A program made the position numbers and the translations under genes. The notes under the pieces are model-generated. The model saw nothing but the letters and a program-made list of their open reading frames with translations. It was not told where the DNA came from and made no database searches. From Acidimicrobiales bacterium (GTDB taxonomy: Bacteria; Actinomycetota; Acidimicrobiia; Acidimicrobiales; SHLQ01): a DNA stretch of 56,113 nucleotides. The stretch lies in contig JAHDEJ010000035.1 of the NCBI GenBank assembly GCA_020628865.1, positions 1-56,113 of the forward strand, in the 5' to 3' direction. Within the stretch, counting starts at the first letter, position 1, and each line of letters begins with the position of its first letter. Of this stretch, positions 1-7,835 are shown one piece after another.

Positions 1-959
1 GATCGCCGCCGACTCTTCATGGCTTCGTGTGCTTCCATGCTGCCGTCGTGGAACGTGCCAAACCACTTGTCGAGCGGCAGGAGCAGCATCCCGTAGTTCA
101 CCTCGAAGTAGCGGTGGTGCAGGTTGTGGAAGTAGTCGCCGCCGTGGAAGTCCCGATCCTCCCCCATCTTGAATCGATCGAACCCGGAGTGCGAGGGCGA
201 CGGGGACAGCATCAGGTAGACCCCGCAGAAGGTGATCAGGAAGGGGGACCCGGGGAGCAACAGGAACACGAACGGGAGGCTGAAGTAGAGCAGGTGTTCG
301 AGCGGATGCATCGAGATGCCCGACCACGGCCCGGTGTTCACGTTGCGATGGTGAAGTGCGTGTGCCCACTTGTAGAGCGGATCGACGTGAAGGAGCCGAT
401 GGTTCACGTAGAAGTGAACGCTCTCGATCCAGAACACGGCGAAGGTCATCGCCGCGATCGCCCACAGCGACGACAGTTGTGGGATCGCTTCGCCCGCATA
501 CAGGCGGAACATGATCGCCTCGTAGAGGGCGGCGATGGCGCCGCCACTCACCAGTGTCCAGAACATGTTGTCCCGTGTCTGGTTGTTGAAGAGGAACGAC
601 GAGCGATTCGTGGCCAGCCAACGCGATTCGTACTTGAACTCGGTCCCCTGGGCCTTGCGAATGTGGAGCCACCAATGCTGTCCGCCGATGACGACGAGCA
701 TGAGCAGGACGTTCCGACCCCACAGAACGGCGACGTCGTCGACCGAAAGCGATCCGAACCGGTCGAGGCCGGGGGTGCACAGCTGGTAGGTCAGCACGGA
801 GATGCCGATCCACAGCAACGACTGCGGCCACATGTAGGCGGTTACGAGCCATCGCAGCATGGCCACGGGCCGTGATGGCGATTGGAACAGCGGCGGAACG
901 GCCATCGGTTCGGGGTCGTAGCCGCGGGCCCGTTCCATGCGAGTGCGCGTTTCGCTCAT
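1..959 (-). CDS. Fatty acid hydroxylase / sterol desaturase family membrane protein, C-terminus cut by window edge
   Basis: Reading the minus strand from the ATG at 959 gives about 319 open residues running off the left edge. Histidine clusters of the membrane di-iron hydroxylase superfamily are clear: HRLLH at residues 187-191, HALHH at 200-204, HPLEH at 218-222 and HNLHH at 278-282. Hydrophobic stretches around residues 35-60, 83-98, 133-150, 163-180 and 225-252 fit several membrane spans. Family members use a di-iron centre and O2 to hydroxylate or desaturate lipids or sterols in the membrane; the substrate cannot be told here. The conserved clusters are all present, so only the extreme C-terminus is probably missing. 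The next gene on the same strand ends 60 bp upstream. Confidence 0.88.
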   Translation of the reverse strand, partial: MSETRTRMERARGYDPEPMAVPPLFQSPSRPVAMLRWLVTAYMWPQSLLWIGISVLTYQLCTPGLDRFGSLSVDDVAVLWGRNVLLMLVVIGGQHWWLHIRKAQGTEFKYESRWLATNRSSFLFNNQTRDNMFWTLVSGGAIAALYEAIMFRLYAGEAIPQLSSLWAIAAMTFAVFWIESVHFYVNHRLLHVDPLYKWAHALHHRNVNTGPWSGISMHPLEHLLYFSLPFVFLLLPGSPFLITFCGVYLMLSPSPSHSGFDRFKMGEDRDFHGGDYFHNLHHRYFEVNYGMLLLPLDKWFGTFHDGSMEAHEAMKSRRR

Positions 960-1019
960 GCCGCATCTTGACTGAACGAACGTCCAGCGCGCAAGCGAAG
1001 CCGACTGCCGGAGATGCGT

Positions 1020-1880
1020 CTATGCGGCGAGCGTCGCGGACGCCTGCATCGCGAGGCCACCGTCCGGCGTGGCCGCCCAGAGTTCGATCTTGTCGGCGTC
1101 GCGTCGGCCCGAGATGGTGAACGGAGCGTCGTCGAACAACGGTGCCAGACCGCGGAACGAGAACTGTGCGAGTCGACGTCCGGACTCCGCCTCGGCGAGA
1201 CCGGCGAGGAGGGTCGCGGTCAGCGGCCCGTGCACCACCAGATTGGGGTACCCCTCCACCGACCGTGCGTACTCGCGGTCGTAGTGAATGCGATGGCTGT
1301 TGAAGGTGAGGGCCGAGTATCGGAACAACAGCGGAGCGGATGGGGTGATCGTGCGAACGACGTCCGCATCGTCGGGAGCGGGTTTCGGCTGTGGTCGGGG
1401 TGCGTCCGGTGCCGGATCGTCCCGATACACGAGGTCCTGCGATTCGGTGATTCGGAGCTCACCGTCAACCAGCAGGTCATGGCGGACCGTTACGAAGACG
1501 AGGAGGCCCGACCGGCCATCCTTCTGCTCGATGTTCTCGATCGTGGAGTGCCGGGTGAGCGGTTCGCCGAGATGCACGTCGTCGTGAAAGGTGATTCGTC
1601 CACCCGCCCACATCCGGCGTGGAAGGCGCACCGGTGGAAGGAAGCCACCCCGCTTCGGGTGACCGTCCCGGTCAAGTTCCGACAGCATGGCGGCCGGATG
1701 GTGCGAGATGAAGTGCCAAAGCGGCGGAAGCACGTCGCCCGCCGCCAGGACGCCGGGTCGATCGAGGGTCTGATGCAGCTCGTTGCAGCGCTCGACGGAG
1801 ACCGGTTCTGTCCGGGTCTCGGTTCGCCCGATCCACGTTCGCAGCGTCTCGATGTCGTTGGTGTATGAACCGTCGGTCAT
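1020..1880 (-). CDS. MaoC/HTD2-like hot-dog-fold acyl-CoA hydratase (mesaconyl-C4-CoA hydratase family)
   Basis: This 286-residue protein has the layout of FAS1-like dehydratases: an N-terminal MaoC_dehydrat_N-like half and a C-terminal hot-dog half. The C-terminal half carries the hydratase signature around residues 190-230 (TFNSHRIHYD, then EGYPNLVVHGPL), where Asp and His are the expected catalytic residues. Homologues hydrate or dehydrate mesaconyl-C4-CoA or other enoyl-CoA esters. The ATG start is preceded by an AGGAG about 9 bases upstream. It is on the same strand as the alcohol dehydrogenase ending 60 bp upstream. The family is well supported; the substrate is not visible. Confidence 0.8.
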   Translation of the reverse strand: MTDGSYTNDIETLRTWIGRTETRTEPVSVERCNELHQTLDRPGVLAAGDVLPPLWHFISHHPAAMLSELDRDGHPKRGGFLPPVRLPRRMWAGGRITFHDDVHLGEPLTRHSTIENIEQKDGRSGLLVFVTVRHDLLVDGELRITESQDLVYRDDPAPDAPRPQPKPAPDDADVVRTITPSAPLLFRYSALTFNSHRIHYDREYARSVEGYPNLVVHGPLTATLLAGLAEAESGRRLAQFSFRGLAPLFDDAPFTISGRRDADKIELWAATPDGGLAMQASATLAA

Positions 1881-1940
1881 GCAGACGCTCCTCTGTGGGG
1901 TTCCCTCGAGTATCGCAAACAGGCGGAGCTCATCGTTGCC

Positions 1941-3041
1941 TCAGAAGACGACGACGCCGCGACCGCTCTGACCGGAGAGCATGTTGGCGCAGGCCTCGTT
2001 GATGTCGTCGAGTTCGTAGCGAGCGGTGATCAGCTCGTCGATGGGCAGTCGGCCGTCGCGGTGGAGCTTCGCGTAGCGAACGAAGTCCTGGTGGGTGTCG
2101 GCGCTCCCGAAGATGGATCCGGTCAGCACCTTCTCCTCGCGGATGAAGGCCATCGGATCGACGGCCAGGGAGGTACCGCCGGGCGGCATGCCGACGAGGA
2201 CCGCCGTCCCCCGACGGGCAAGACAGTCGTTCAACGACTCGGCAATCCGAGCATTGCCGACGGCGTCGAAGGCGTGGTCGCACCCAACGCCGTCGGTGAT
2301 CTCGCGAATGGCGGCGACCGCGGTCTCCGGTCCGATGAAGTGGGTCGCGCCGAGCCGGCGGGCGAGCGCCTCCTTCTCGGCGTGCAGATCGACGGCAATG
2401 ATCGTCGTGGCCCCCGCTGAGGCGGCTCCCATGATGATGGACAGCCCCACTCCCCCGGCCCCGAACACCACGACCGAGTCGCCGGCGGCCACGCCGGCCC
2501 GATTGATGGCCGCACCCACACCGGTGGTGACGCCACAGCCGATGAGCGCCGAGACCTCGTAGGGGACGTCGGGCATCCGGACACAGCTGATGGCGGGAAC
2601 GACGGCGTGCGTCGCCCAGGTCGACAACGCACTCAGGTGACGAACGGGCTCGCCACTGCCATCGCGGAGGCGAATCGAGCCGTCGAGCATGGTGCCGGCC
2701 CAGAGCGCCTCGAGATGGGTGGCGCACAGATGGCGCAGACCACGCCGACATTCACGACAGCTGCCGCAGTTCGGGATCCAGCTCAGGGCAACGTGGTCGC
2801 CCACCCGAAGGTCGTCCACGCCCTCGCCCAGCGCTGCGACGACGCCGGAGCCTTCATGCCCCAGCACGACGGGAAGGTCCACCTCCGAGTCGCCCGTGAC
2901 GCAATGCCAGTCGCTGTGGCAGACACCGGAGGCGCGCATCTCCACGAGCACCTCACCGGCACGCGGCGGATCGAGCTCGAGCGCTTCTATGGAGAGATCG
3001 GCGTTGAGCGACCGGAGGACGGCCGCACGGATCTCCGTCAG
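1941..3041 (-). CDS. Zinc-dependent alcohol dehydrogenase (MDR family), probable CTG start
   Basis: A 366-residue medium-chain dehydrogenase. Catalytic zinc ligands are Cys41 and His62-Glu63 (in GHEGSG). Structural zinc ligands are Cys92, Cys95, Cys98 and Cys106. The nucleotide-binding glycine motif (VVFGAGGVGLS) follows, near residue 190. Oxidation of an alcohol to an aldehyde with NAD(P) or a similar cofactor is expected. No ATG, GTG or TTG lies in frame between the conserved N-terminus and position 3230, which is deep inside the upstream gene. The best start is a CTG at 3041 whose last two bases are part of the upstream TGA (CTGA), a coupling arrangement like ATGA. The start codon is therefore inferred; the family call is firm. 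Confidence 0.88.
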   Translation of the reverse strand: MTEIRAAVLRSLNADLSIEALELDPPRAGEVLVEMRASGVCHSDWHCVTGDSEVDLPVVLGHEGSGVVAALGEGVDDLRVGDHVALSWIPNCGSCRECRRGLRHLCATHLEALWAGTMLDGSIRLRDGSGEPVRHLSALSTWATHAVVPAISCVRMPDVPYEVSALIGCGVTTGVGAAINRAGVAAGDSVVVFGAGGVGLSIIMGAASAGATTIIAVDLHAEKEALARRLGATHFIGPETAVAAIREITDGVGCDHAFDAVGNARIAESLNDCLARRGTAVLVGMPPGGTSLAVDPMAFIREEKVLTGSIFGSADTHQDFVRYAKLHRDGRLPIDELITARYELDDINEACANMLSGQSGRGVVVF

Positions 3042-3559
3042 GGCTGACGTCCCACGAAGGCGATCAGCTTGTCCTGGGCGCTCGCATCGTCGGCGACGTC
3101 GACTGGCGGGCCGAACATGTTCTCGCTTCGGAGCATCTCGTCGGGGAGGCGCTGCAGGCCCATGAGTGTGGACTCCACCGCGGTGGCGGGCAGCGTGTCG
3201 TCGGCACCGATGGACCGAGCCAGATCCCACGTGTGGACGAGAAGGTCACCGATGACGAGTCCGGCCACGCCCTGCTTCGGCATCCCGCCGAAGGCGTCGG
3301 CGTTGCCTTCGAGATTGGTCGGGTCGCTGAATGCTGCGGCGAGCGCTGGCTGGATCGTCGTCCAATCCTGGCCGGGTTCTGTCCCGGCACCGAGAACGCC
3401 GCCACCCATGGCCTGCCAGTGCATGGCGTGGTCCACGAGGTCCTTCACGTTCCATCCGTCGCACGTCGTGGGCTTCTCCCAGTCGGCTTCGTCGATCTGG
3501 CCGGCCACCTCGGTCCACTTCGCAGCAACCGTGTTCCAGACATCCCCTGGACCGTTCAT
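3038..3559 (-). CDS. TIGR03086-type mycothiol maleylpyruvate isomerase / DinB-like protein
   Basis: A 173-residue protein with the actinobacterial maleylpyruvate isomerase N-terminal (DinB-like four-helix) layout: a CDGW motif near residue 37, His in LVDHAMHWQ near 45-50, and a later LLVHTWDLARSIG segment that supplies the third metal-ligand histidine of the family. Members are mycothiol-dependent or simply metal-binding. The ATG at 3559 is preceded by a good AAGGGGA ribosome site, so the upstream in-frame ATG at 3643 is less likely. Its stop overlaps the CTG start of the alcohol dehydrogenase. Its physiological reaction is unknown. Confidence 0.82.
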   Translation of the reverse strand: MNGPGDVWNTVAAKWTEVAGQIDEADWEKPTTCDGWNVKDLVDHAMHWQAMGGGVLGAGTEPGQDWTTIQPALAAAFSDPTNLEGNADAFGGMPKQGVAGLVIGDLLVHTWDLARSIGADDTLPATAVESTLMGLQRLPDEMLRSENMFGPPVDVADDASAQDKLIAFVGRQP

Positions 3560-3623
3560 GTGATTCCCCTTCGTTGTTGGCGGCCCAAACGTTAGCCGAG
3601 CGCCCGTGGCGATCGCGCCCACA

Positions 3624-3974
3624 TCAGGTTCGCCCCTCGGCATGGTCCATGAGCGCGCCGCCGAGTGCGTTCAGGCTCGTGCGGCACCTGCGGGCGATGT
3701 CCGGATCCACACCAACCTTCGGCTTGCGCGCCGCGTTCAGCAACGACGAGAGCACCGGCATCGCCGCCTGTCCGATCGACCACGTGCGCCGGCTCGGTTC
3801 GCCGGCCGCACACTCGTCGTGCAGCACCTGCAAGCCCGCGATCTGTCGACCGAGCGTCGAACGAAATCCGGGGCGGAGCTGGCTGTCGAGTCCGTCGAGC
3901 GCGATGGCCAACGATCGAAAGTCCCGCAGTGCATCCGCCACCGCCGGTTGCAGGCCCGAGGGCTGGGTGGTCAC
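3624..3974 (-). CDS. Small helical protein of unknown function coupled to the PhyH gene
   Basis: A 116-residue frame starts with a GTG at 3974 that shares bases with the TGA of the upstream PhyH gene (GTGA), so it is probably translated by coupling. The predicted protein is helix-rich and soluble, without signal peptide or membrane span. A central HDECAAGEPSRRTWSIGQA stretch and a C-terminal RRCRTSLNALGGALMDH stretch resemble no family I recognise. The reading frame continues upstream across the PhyH gene only as an antisense-like shadow, which is why the GTG is chosen. Tight coupling suggests a partner or accessory of the oxygenase (inference). Confidence 0.6.
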   Translation of the reverse strand: MTTQPSGLQPAVADALRDFRSLAIALDGLDSQLRPGFRSTLGRQIAGLQVLHDECAAGEPSRRTWSIGQAAMPVLSSLLNAARKPKVGVDPDIARRCRTSLNALGGALMDHAEGRT

Positions 3975-5149
3975 CCGGAGGTCAGCCGCTTCGTTTCCTG
4001 GGCGGACAGCGACTCCTCGAGCTGCTGTTCGGACCATTCGGCGTCGAGCGCGCTCCACACGAGGTCGGCCTGCGACGCGGGCGCCAGGCCGCCGATGGGC
4101 GGATCGCGGTCGAGGTTGGTGGGAAACGGGTAGCCCTCGGCCGCGGCGGCCACCGCTCCGGCGATCGCCGACCGGGACGCTCCAGCCTGCAGACGATTGC
4201 GAAGTTCCGGGTAGAGGACACGGACGATTCGGCTGCGGTCGACCGTCTCCATGGCACGACCGAACGCACTCGACACCTGCAGCAGGTTGGCCATCCGACG
4301 AACGTCGCTCGTGTGGTTGGACCCGGCGGCGTGCAGGACCGCCGGATTGAAGAACATCGCATCCCCGGCTCGCATCTCGTACTGACGATGGTGCGCCTCG
4401 AACAGCTCCATGACCTCGGGCTCCCTCCACGCGAGATAACCGGGGAGGTACTTCTGTGAGTGGGGCAGGTACTTCGTGGGCCCGGACTCGATCGACATGT
4501 CCGCGTGGGCCACCGCTCCCTGAAGCGTGAGTACCGGCGAAAGCCGGTGCACGTGGGCCGGGAAGCGGGCGGCGGCGTCGTTGGTCATGAACCCAAGGTG
4601 GTAATCGCGGTGCGGCGACTGAGCCACGCCTCCCGGGTTCACCACATTCACCTGTGCGGTCATTTGATAGGCGGGCCCGAGCCAGGCTTCCGACGCCAAC
4701 GCAATGGCATCGCTGGCGTAGTAGTCGACGAAGGTGGCCGGGTCGAGCAGCGCGAGCTTCTCGAGCGCGTTCCACACCCGGTTGTTCACGCCGGCCTTGG
4801 CGAAATGGTCGCCGGCGGCCTGACCGGCGGCGAGCTCCGACGCGATCATCGACTCGAACGCCTCGGTGGCGCGGTCGACAACGCTCCGGTCGACGGCACC
4901 GCGGAACGCGATGATGCCGGGTCCGGCCTCGAGCGCGTGAGCGATCTCCTGCGCAACGGCAGAGCGCACGGCTCGGTCCTGCACGAGATCGCCGAGGACG
5001 GCCATGTCGTAGAGAACGACCTCGCCGTCGACGCTCGCAGCGTGCGGATAGTCGCCGGGATCGGTCGAGGTCTGGATCAGGCGGCGCAGCTCCTCGACAT
5101 CGACGTCGTCAAGCGTGAGTTGCCCGGAGAGGGGGACGTGCGTGGTCAT
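3971..5149 (-). CDS. Phytanoyl-CoA dioxygenase (PhyH) family Fe(II)/2-oxoglutarate oxygenase
   Basis: A 392-residue protein with a PhyH core in its C-terminal two thirds. The metal facial triad is readable as His180-x-Asp182 in SPHRDYHLGF and a distal His in AVLHAAGSNHTSDVRR (around residue 270). The Arg just after it is the expected 2-oxoglutarate anchor. Family members hydroxylate small molecules or acyl-CoAs at the cost of 2-oxoglutarate and O2. The first 100 residues form an extension not typical of the minimal domain. The start is an ATG at 5149. The downstream 116-residue gene overlaps it by 4 bp. A 108-bp gap separates it from the DmdA-like gene, and nothing recognisable is seen there. 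Confidence 0.85.
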   Translation of the reverse strand: MTTHVPLSGQLTLDDVDVEELRRLIQTSTDPGDYPHAASVDGEVVLYDMAVLGDLVQDRAVRSAVAQEIAHALEAGPGIIAFRGAVDRSVVDRATEAFESMIASELAAGQAAGDHFAKAGVNNRVWNALEKLALLDPATFVDYYASDAIALASEAWLGPAYQMTAQVNVVNPGGVAQSPHRDYHLGFMTNDAAARFPAHVHRLSPVLTLQGAVAHADMSIESGPTKYLPHSQKYLPGYLAWREPEVMELFEAHHRQYEMRAGDAMFFNPAVLHAAGSNHTSDVRRMANLLQVSSAFGRAMETVDRSRIVRVLYPELRNRLQAGASRSAIAGAVAAAAEGYPFPTNLDRDPPIGGLAPASQADLVWSALDAEWSEQQLEESLSAQETKRLTSG

Positions 5150-5257
5150 GAGATTGAACGTAGAGGACGAACGAGACCCTGACCACTCGCCCCCGACCTC
5201 GCCTCGCCACGACGGAGGGGACGGTGCCGAGCCGTTGGACGATCGATGTCGCGCCGG

Positions 5258-6421
5258 TCAGCCGGCGGCAGCGATGCGCTTCTTCGGGTCGAAGAACGGC
5301 TTCGCGACCACTTCAGCGTTGCGCACCTCGTCCGAGCCCATCCCGACACGAACCGTGGTGCCGATCACGGCCGCCGCATTGTCGACGATCGACAAGGCGA
5401 TGTTCTGCTCGAGCCTCGGCGAATACACGGCCGACGTGACGTACCCGACGGTGTGGCCGTCGTGCTCGACGGACCAGTTCTCGTCGTTCGAGCCGTCGAT
5501 CGGATCGCCGTCGATCACGAGCCCGACGAACTGGCGGCGGACGCCTTCGTCACGAATCCTCCGCAGCGCCGCCCTGCCGATGAAGTCTGCATCCATGTCC
5601 AGGTCGAGCAGGCGTTCCATCCCGAGCTCGAGCGGATTGACGGTGAGGTCCATGTCGGCCTGGTACGAGAGCATGGCGCCCTCGATTCGGCGGATGCTCG
5701 ACGTGTGCCCCGGGTGCAGGCCCATCGGCTGACCGACCGTCATCAGGTGCTCCCAGAGCCGATCGCCGGCACTGCCATCGCGCAGGAAGATCTCGTAGCC
5801 GAGCTCGGAGGACCAGCCCGTGCGCGAGATGATCAGCGGGACGCCGTCCCAGTCCCGTTCGACGAAGCGGTAGTAGCGGAGGTCACGCAGGTCCTCGCCG
5901 AATGCGGCACAGAGGATGTCGCGGGACTTGGGCCCCTGGAGCTGAAGCGGTGACACATCCGGTTCGCGAATCGTCACGTCCATCCCGGAGTTGATGGCGA
6001 CTCCTTTGGCCCAGAGGATCACGTCGCTGTCGGCGATCGACAGCCAGAAGTGGTCTTCGGCCAGCTTGAGCAGGATCGGATCGTTGATCACCCCGCCATC
6101 GCCATCGACGAGGATGACGTACTTGCATTGACCGACTTCGCAGGCACGGAGATCCCGGGGGCAGAGCAATTGGGTGAAGGCCGCGGCGTCCGGGCCGGTG
6201 ATCTCGACCTGACGCTCGACGGCGACGTCGCAGAGGATCGCGTCGTTGACCAGGTTCCAGAAGTTCTGCACGTGATCGCCGAAATCCCGGGGGATGTACA
6301 TGTGGTTGTAGACGGAGAAGCCGGTTGCCCCCCACCGCAGCGCCGCGTCGCTGTACGGCGACTTTCGCACCTGGGTGCCGAAGCTCATCGCCGTGAAATC
6401 CCGTTCGTCCTGTTGTGGCAC
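5258..6421 (-). CDS. dmdA: GcvT-family tetrahydrofolate methyltransferase resembling DMSP demethylase DmdA
   Basis: A 387-residue aminomethyltransferase-fold protein. From memory of the SAR11 DmdA sequence, the resemblance is local and strong: VYNHMYIP, then VERQVEITGPDAA, LLCPRDLRACEVGQC, INDPILLKLAEDHFWLSIAD and a LQLQGPKSRDI segment. DmdA moves a methyl from dimethylsulfoniopropionate to tetrahydrofolate, giving methylmercaptopropionate. Non-DMSP GcvT relatives acting on N-methyl compounds look similar, so the substrate is uncertain. An earlier in-frame GTG exists at 6436, but the GTG at 6421 has an AGGAG seven bases upstream and is preferred. The gene lies downstream of a Dabb / homocysteine methyltransferase pair on the same strand, which fits methyl transfer and C1 metabolism. 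Confidence 0.68.
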   Translation of the reverse strand: MPQQDERDFTAMSFGTQVRKSPYSDAALRWGATGFSVYNHMYIPRDFGDHVQNFWNLVNDAILCDVAVERQVEITGPDAAAFTQLLCPRDLRACEVGQCKYVILVDGDGGVINDPILLKLAEDHFWLSIADSDVILWAKGVAINSGMDVTIREPDVSPLQLQGPKSRDILCAAFGEDLRDLRYYRFVERDWDGVPLIISRTGWSSELGYEIFLRDGSAGDRLWEHLMTVGQPMGLHPGHTSSIRRIEGAMLSYQADMDLTVNPLELGMERLLDLDMDADFIGRAALRRIRDEGVRRQFVGLVIDGDPIDGSNDENWSVEHDGHTVGYVTSAVYSPRLEQNIALSIVDNAAAVIGTTVRVGMGSDEVRNAEVVAKPFFDPKKRIAAAG

Positions 6422-6484
6422 CGCTGTGCTCCTCACTCTCGGCTCGTCGTTGAGCGTCGAGGAAGCCTAGGCCGGTCCGCCGAT

Positions 6485-6519
6485 CTGGGGATGCCTGACC
6501 GGGTGGGTCTGTTCCCCAG
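6485..6519. terminator. Weak stem-loop between the Dabb and DmdA-like genes
   Basis: CTGGGGA at 6485-6491 is exactly complementary in reverse to TCCCCAG at 6513-6519, with a 21-base loop. It lies just past the Dabb stop codon in a 95-bp gap and has no T tract. It could attenuate transcription into the DmdA-like gene, or be chance pairing. Confidence 0.25.
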
Positions 6520-6531
6520 GATCGTGGTCGA

Positions 6532-6840
6532 TCACGACTCCCAGTCGAACACGAGGAGTCCGTCGATGCCCTGCTCCGTCGCCGCGACGAGACGGGCGCC
6601 GGCGGCCTGATGATCCGGGTGGACGAGGTAGGCGTCTCTCGCTGCTGCGTCGACGAAGTCGAGCGTGAACCCGTGGGTCATGCCTCGTTGCATTCCTTCA
6701 GGGCTGCAGTCGGCACCCGACGACGTTGCGAGGATGCCCGGGACGACATCTGCGAGCGCTTCGATGCCCGCAAGAACGTCGGCGATCTCCGCGTCCGAGG
6801 TGCCTGCCTTTCGGCGGAACAGAACGACGTGACGGATCAT
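6532..6840 (-). CDS. Dabb (stress-responsive A/B barrel) domain protein
   Basis: A 102-residue single-domain protein opening with MIRHVVLFRRK, the hallmark N-terminus of Dabb ferredoxin-like barrels, and containing a HGFTLDFVDAAARDAYLVHP strand-helix segment where such proteins place a conserved His and Tyr. Dabb proteins are dimeric barrels; some are small-molecule cyclases or stress proteins, and most are uncharacterised. The ATG at 6840 overlaps the TGA of the homocysteine methyltransferase (ATGA) and has GGAGGAAA just upstream, so the two genes are translationally coupled. Confidence 0.85.
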   Translation of the reverse strand: MIRHVVLFRRKAGTSDAEIADVLAGIEALADVVPGILATSSGADCSPEGMQRGMTHGFTLDFVDAAARDAYLVHPDHQAAGARLVAATEQGIDGLLVFDWES

Positions 6841-7784
6841 GTTTCCTCCCCTGCAAGGTGCTCGGCCACCAGTTCGAGGTGTCTCGGGCCGATGCCACAG
6901 CATCCGCCGAGCATCGTGGCGCCCGCTGCCTGCCAGGCCGGCAGGTACGCCGCGTATTCGTGCGGGGAAAGGACCCCGTCATGGGTGAACACCCCATCGA
7001 TGACGGCCCCGGCATGGGCGTAGGCGCCCAACGGGCCGTCCCACCGCGAACGAACCGAAGCCACGCACCGCTCCACGAGCCGCACGTCGGTGTGCATGAT
7101 GCAGATCGCGTCCACCGCCTCGTGGTTCGCGGCGACGTCGACCGCCTTGGCGAGGCTTCCGCCGTCGCGCAGCTGAATGTCGTCTCCCAGTTCGGAGGGA
7201 TCGTGTCCGAGCTCGTCCCCGACGGAGAAGCCAACCCACATGGGCAGGCCCGCTGCGGCTGCCGCCTCGAGGCTGGTGGTGAACCGTGGGAGGTCGACCA
7301 TCATCTCCAGGCTGAGGAGGTCCGCACCTGCGTCCCGCATGATCATCGCCTGCGCACCGGTGTCGGCTGCAAGCTGTTCGAGCGTCGGATGGTCGCCGGA
7401 GAAGCTCCAGTTGCTGATTCCTCCGGCCACAACCGTGCCCGCCGCTTCGTCGCGACTGTCCCGTGCCTCCACCGCAAGCTCGATGGCCCGCCGGTTGAGA
7501 CGTTCGAAGTCGTCCTCAGCGCCGACGTCCCGGAGGATGTTTGCTCCCGCTGCGAAGGTGTTCGAGGCGATGAGGTCGGCGCCGATGTCGAGGTAGTCCT
7601 CGTGGATCGAGCGGACGATCTCCGGGTGGCTGAGCGCAGCGCCCCCGCTCCAGCCGTTCGTTCGTTCCGGAACGCCCCGCCGCATGCATTCGGAGCCGGT
7701 CGCACCATCGATCAGAACCGGCGCACCGCTGCGGGCTCGTTCCATCAGTGCCTGGTAGCGGGGTGATCCGGCCATGACGAGCAT
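6837..7784 (-). CDS. Homocysteine S-methyltransferase (BHMT/MmuM) family protein
   Basis: A 315-residue TIM-barrel methyltransferase. It has the early ILIDGATGSE-type substrate loop (VLIDGATGSECMRRG, residues 23-37), a SNTFAAGANIL segment near 75-85, and the C-terminal zinc motif GGCCGIGPRH near residues 293-302 that supplies two of the three zinc cysteines. Members transfer a methyl from betaine, S-methylmethionine or DMSP to homocysteine or a related thiol. Here the donor is unknown, but a DmdA-like gene lies downstream. It may start at the ATG at 7784 or a few codons later. It is coupled to the Dabb gene. Confidence 0.82.
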   Translation of the reverse strand: MLVMAGSPRYQALMERARSGAPVLIDGATGSECMRRGVPERTNGWSGGAALSHPEIVRSIHEDYLDIGADLIASNTFAAGANILRDVGAEDDFERLNRRAIELAVEARDSRDEAAGTVVAGGISNWSFSGDHPTLEQLAADTGAQAMIMRDAGADLLSLEMMVDLPRFTTSLEAAAAAGLPMWVGFSVGDELGHDPSELGDDIQLRDGGSLAKAVDVAANHEAVDAICIMHTDVRLVERCVASVRSRWDGPLGAYAHAGAVIDGVFTHDGVLSPHEYAAYLPAWQAAGATMLGGCCGIGPRHLELVAEHLAGEET

Positions 7785-7835
7785 CGTACGTTGGCGGGCC
7801 GCCGCGGACCGGGTCCGCCGCTACGGCTGTATTGC

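Noticed and set aside
3975-4775. Minus-strand frame extending upstream of the 116-residue unknown gene
   Set aside because: It overlaps the PhyH gene in another frame and is arginine-rich without motifs, as expected for a shadow.
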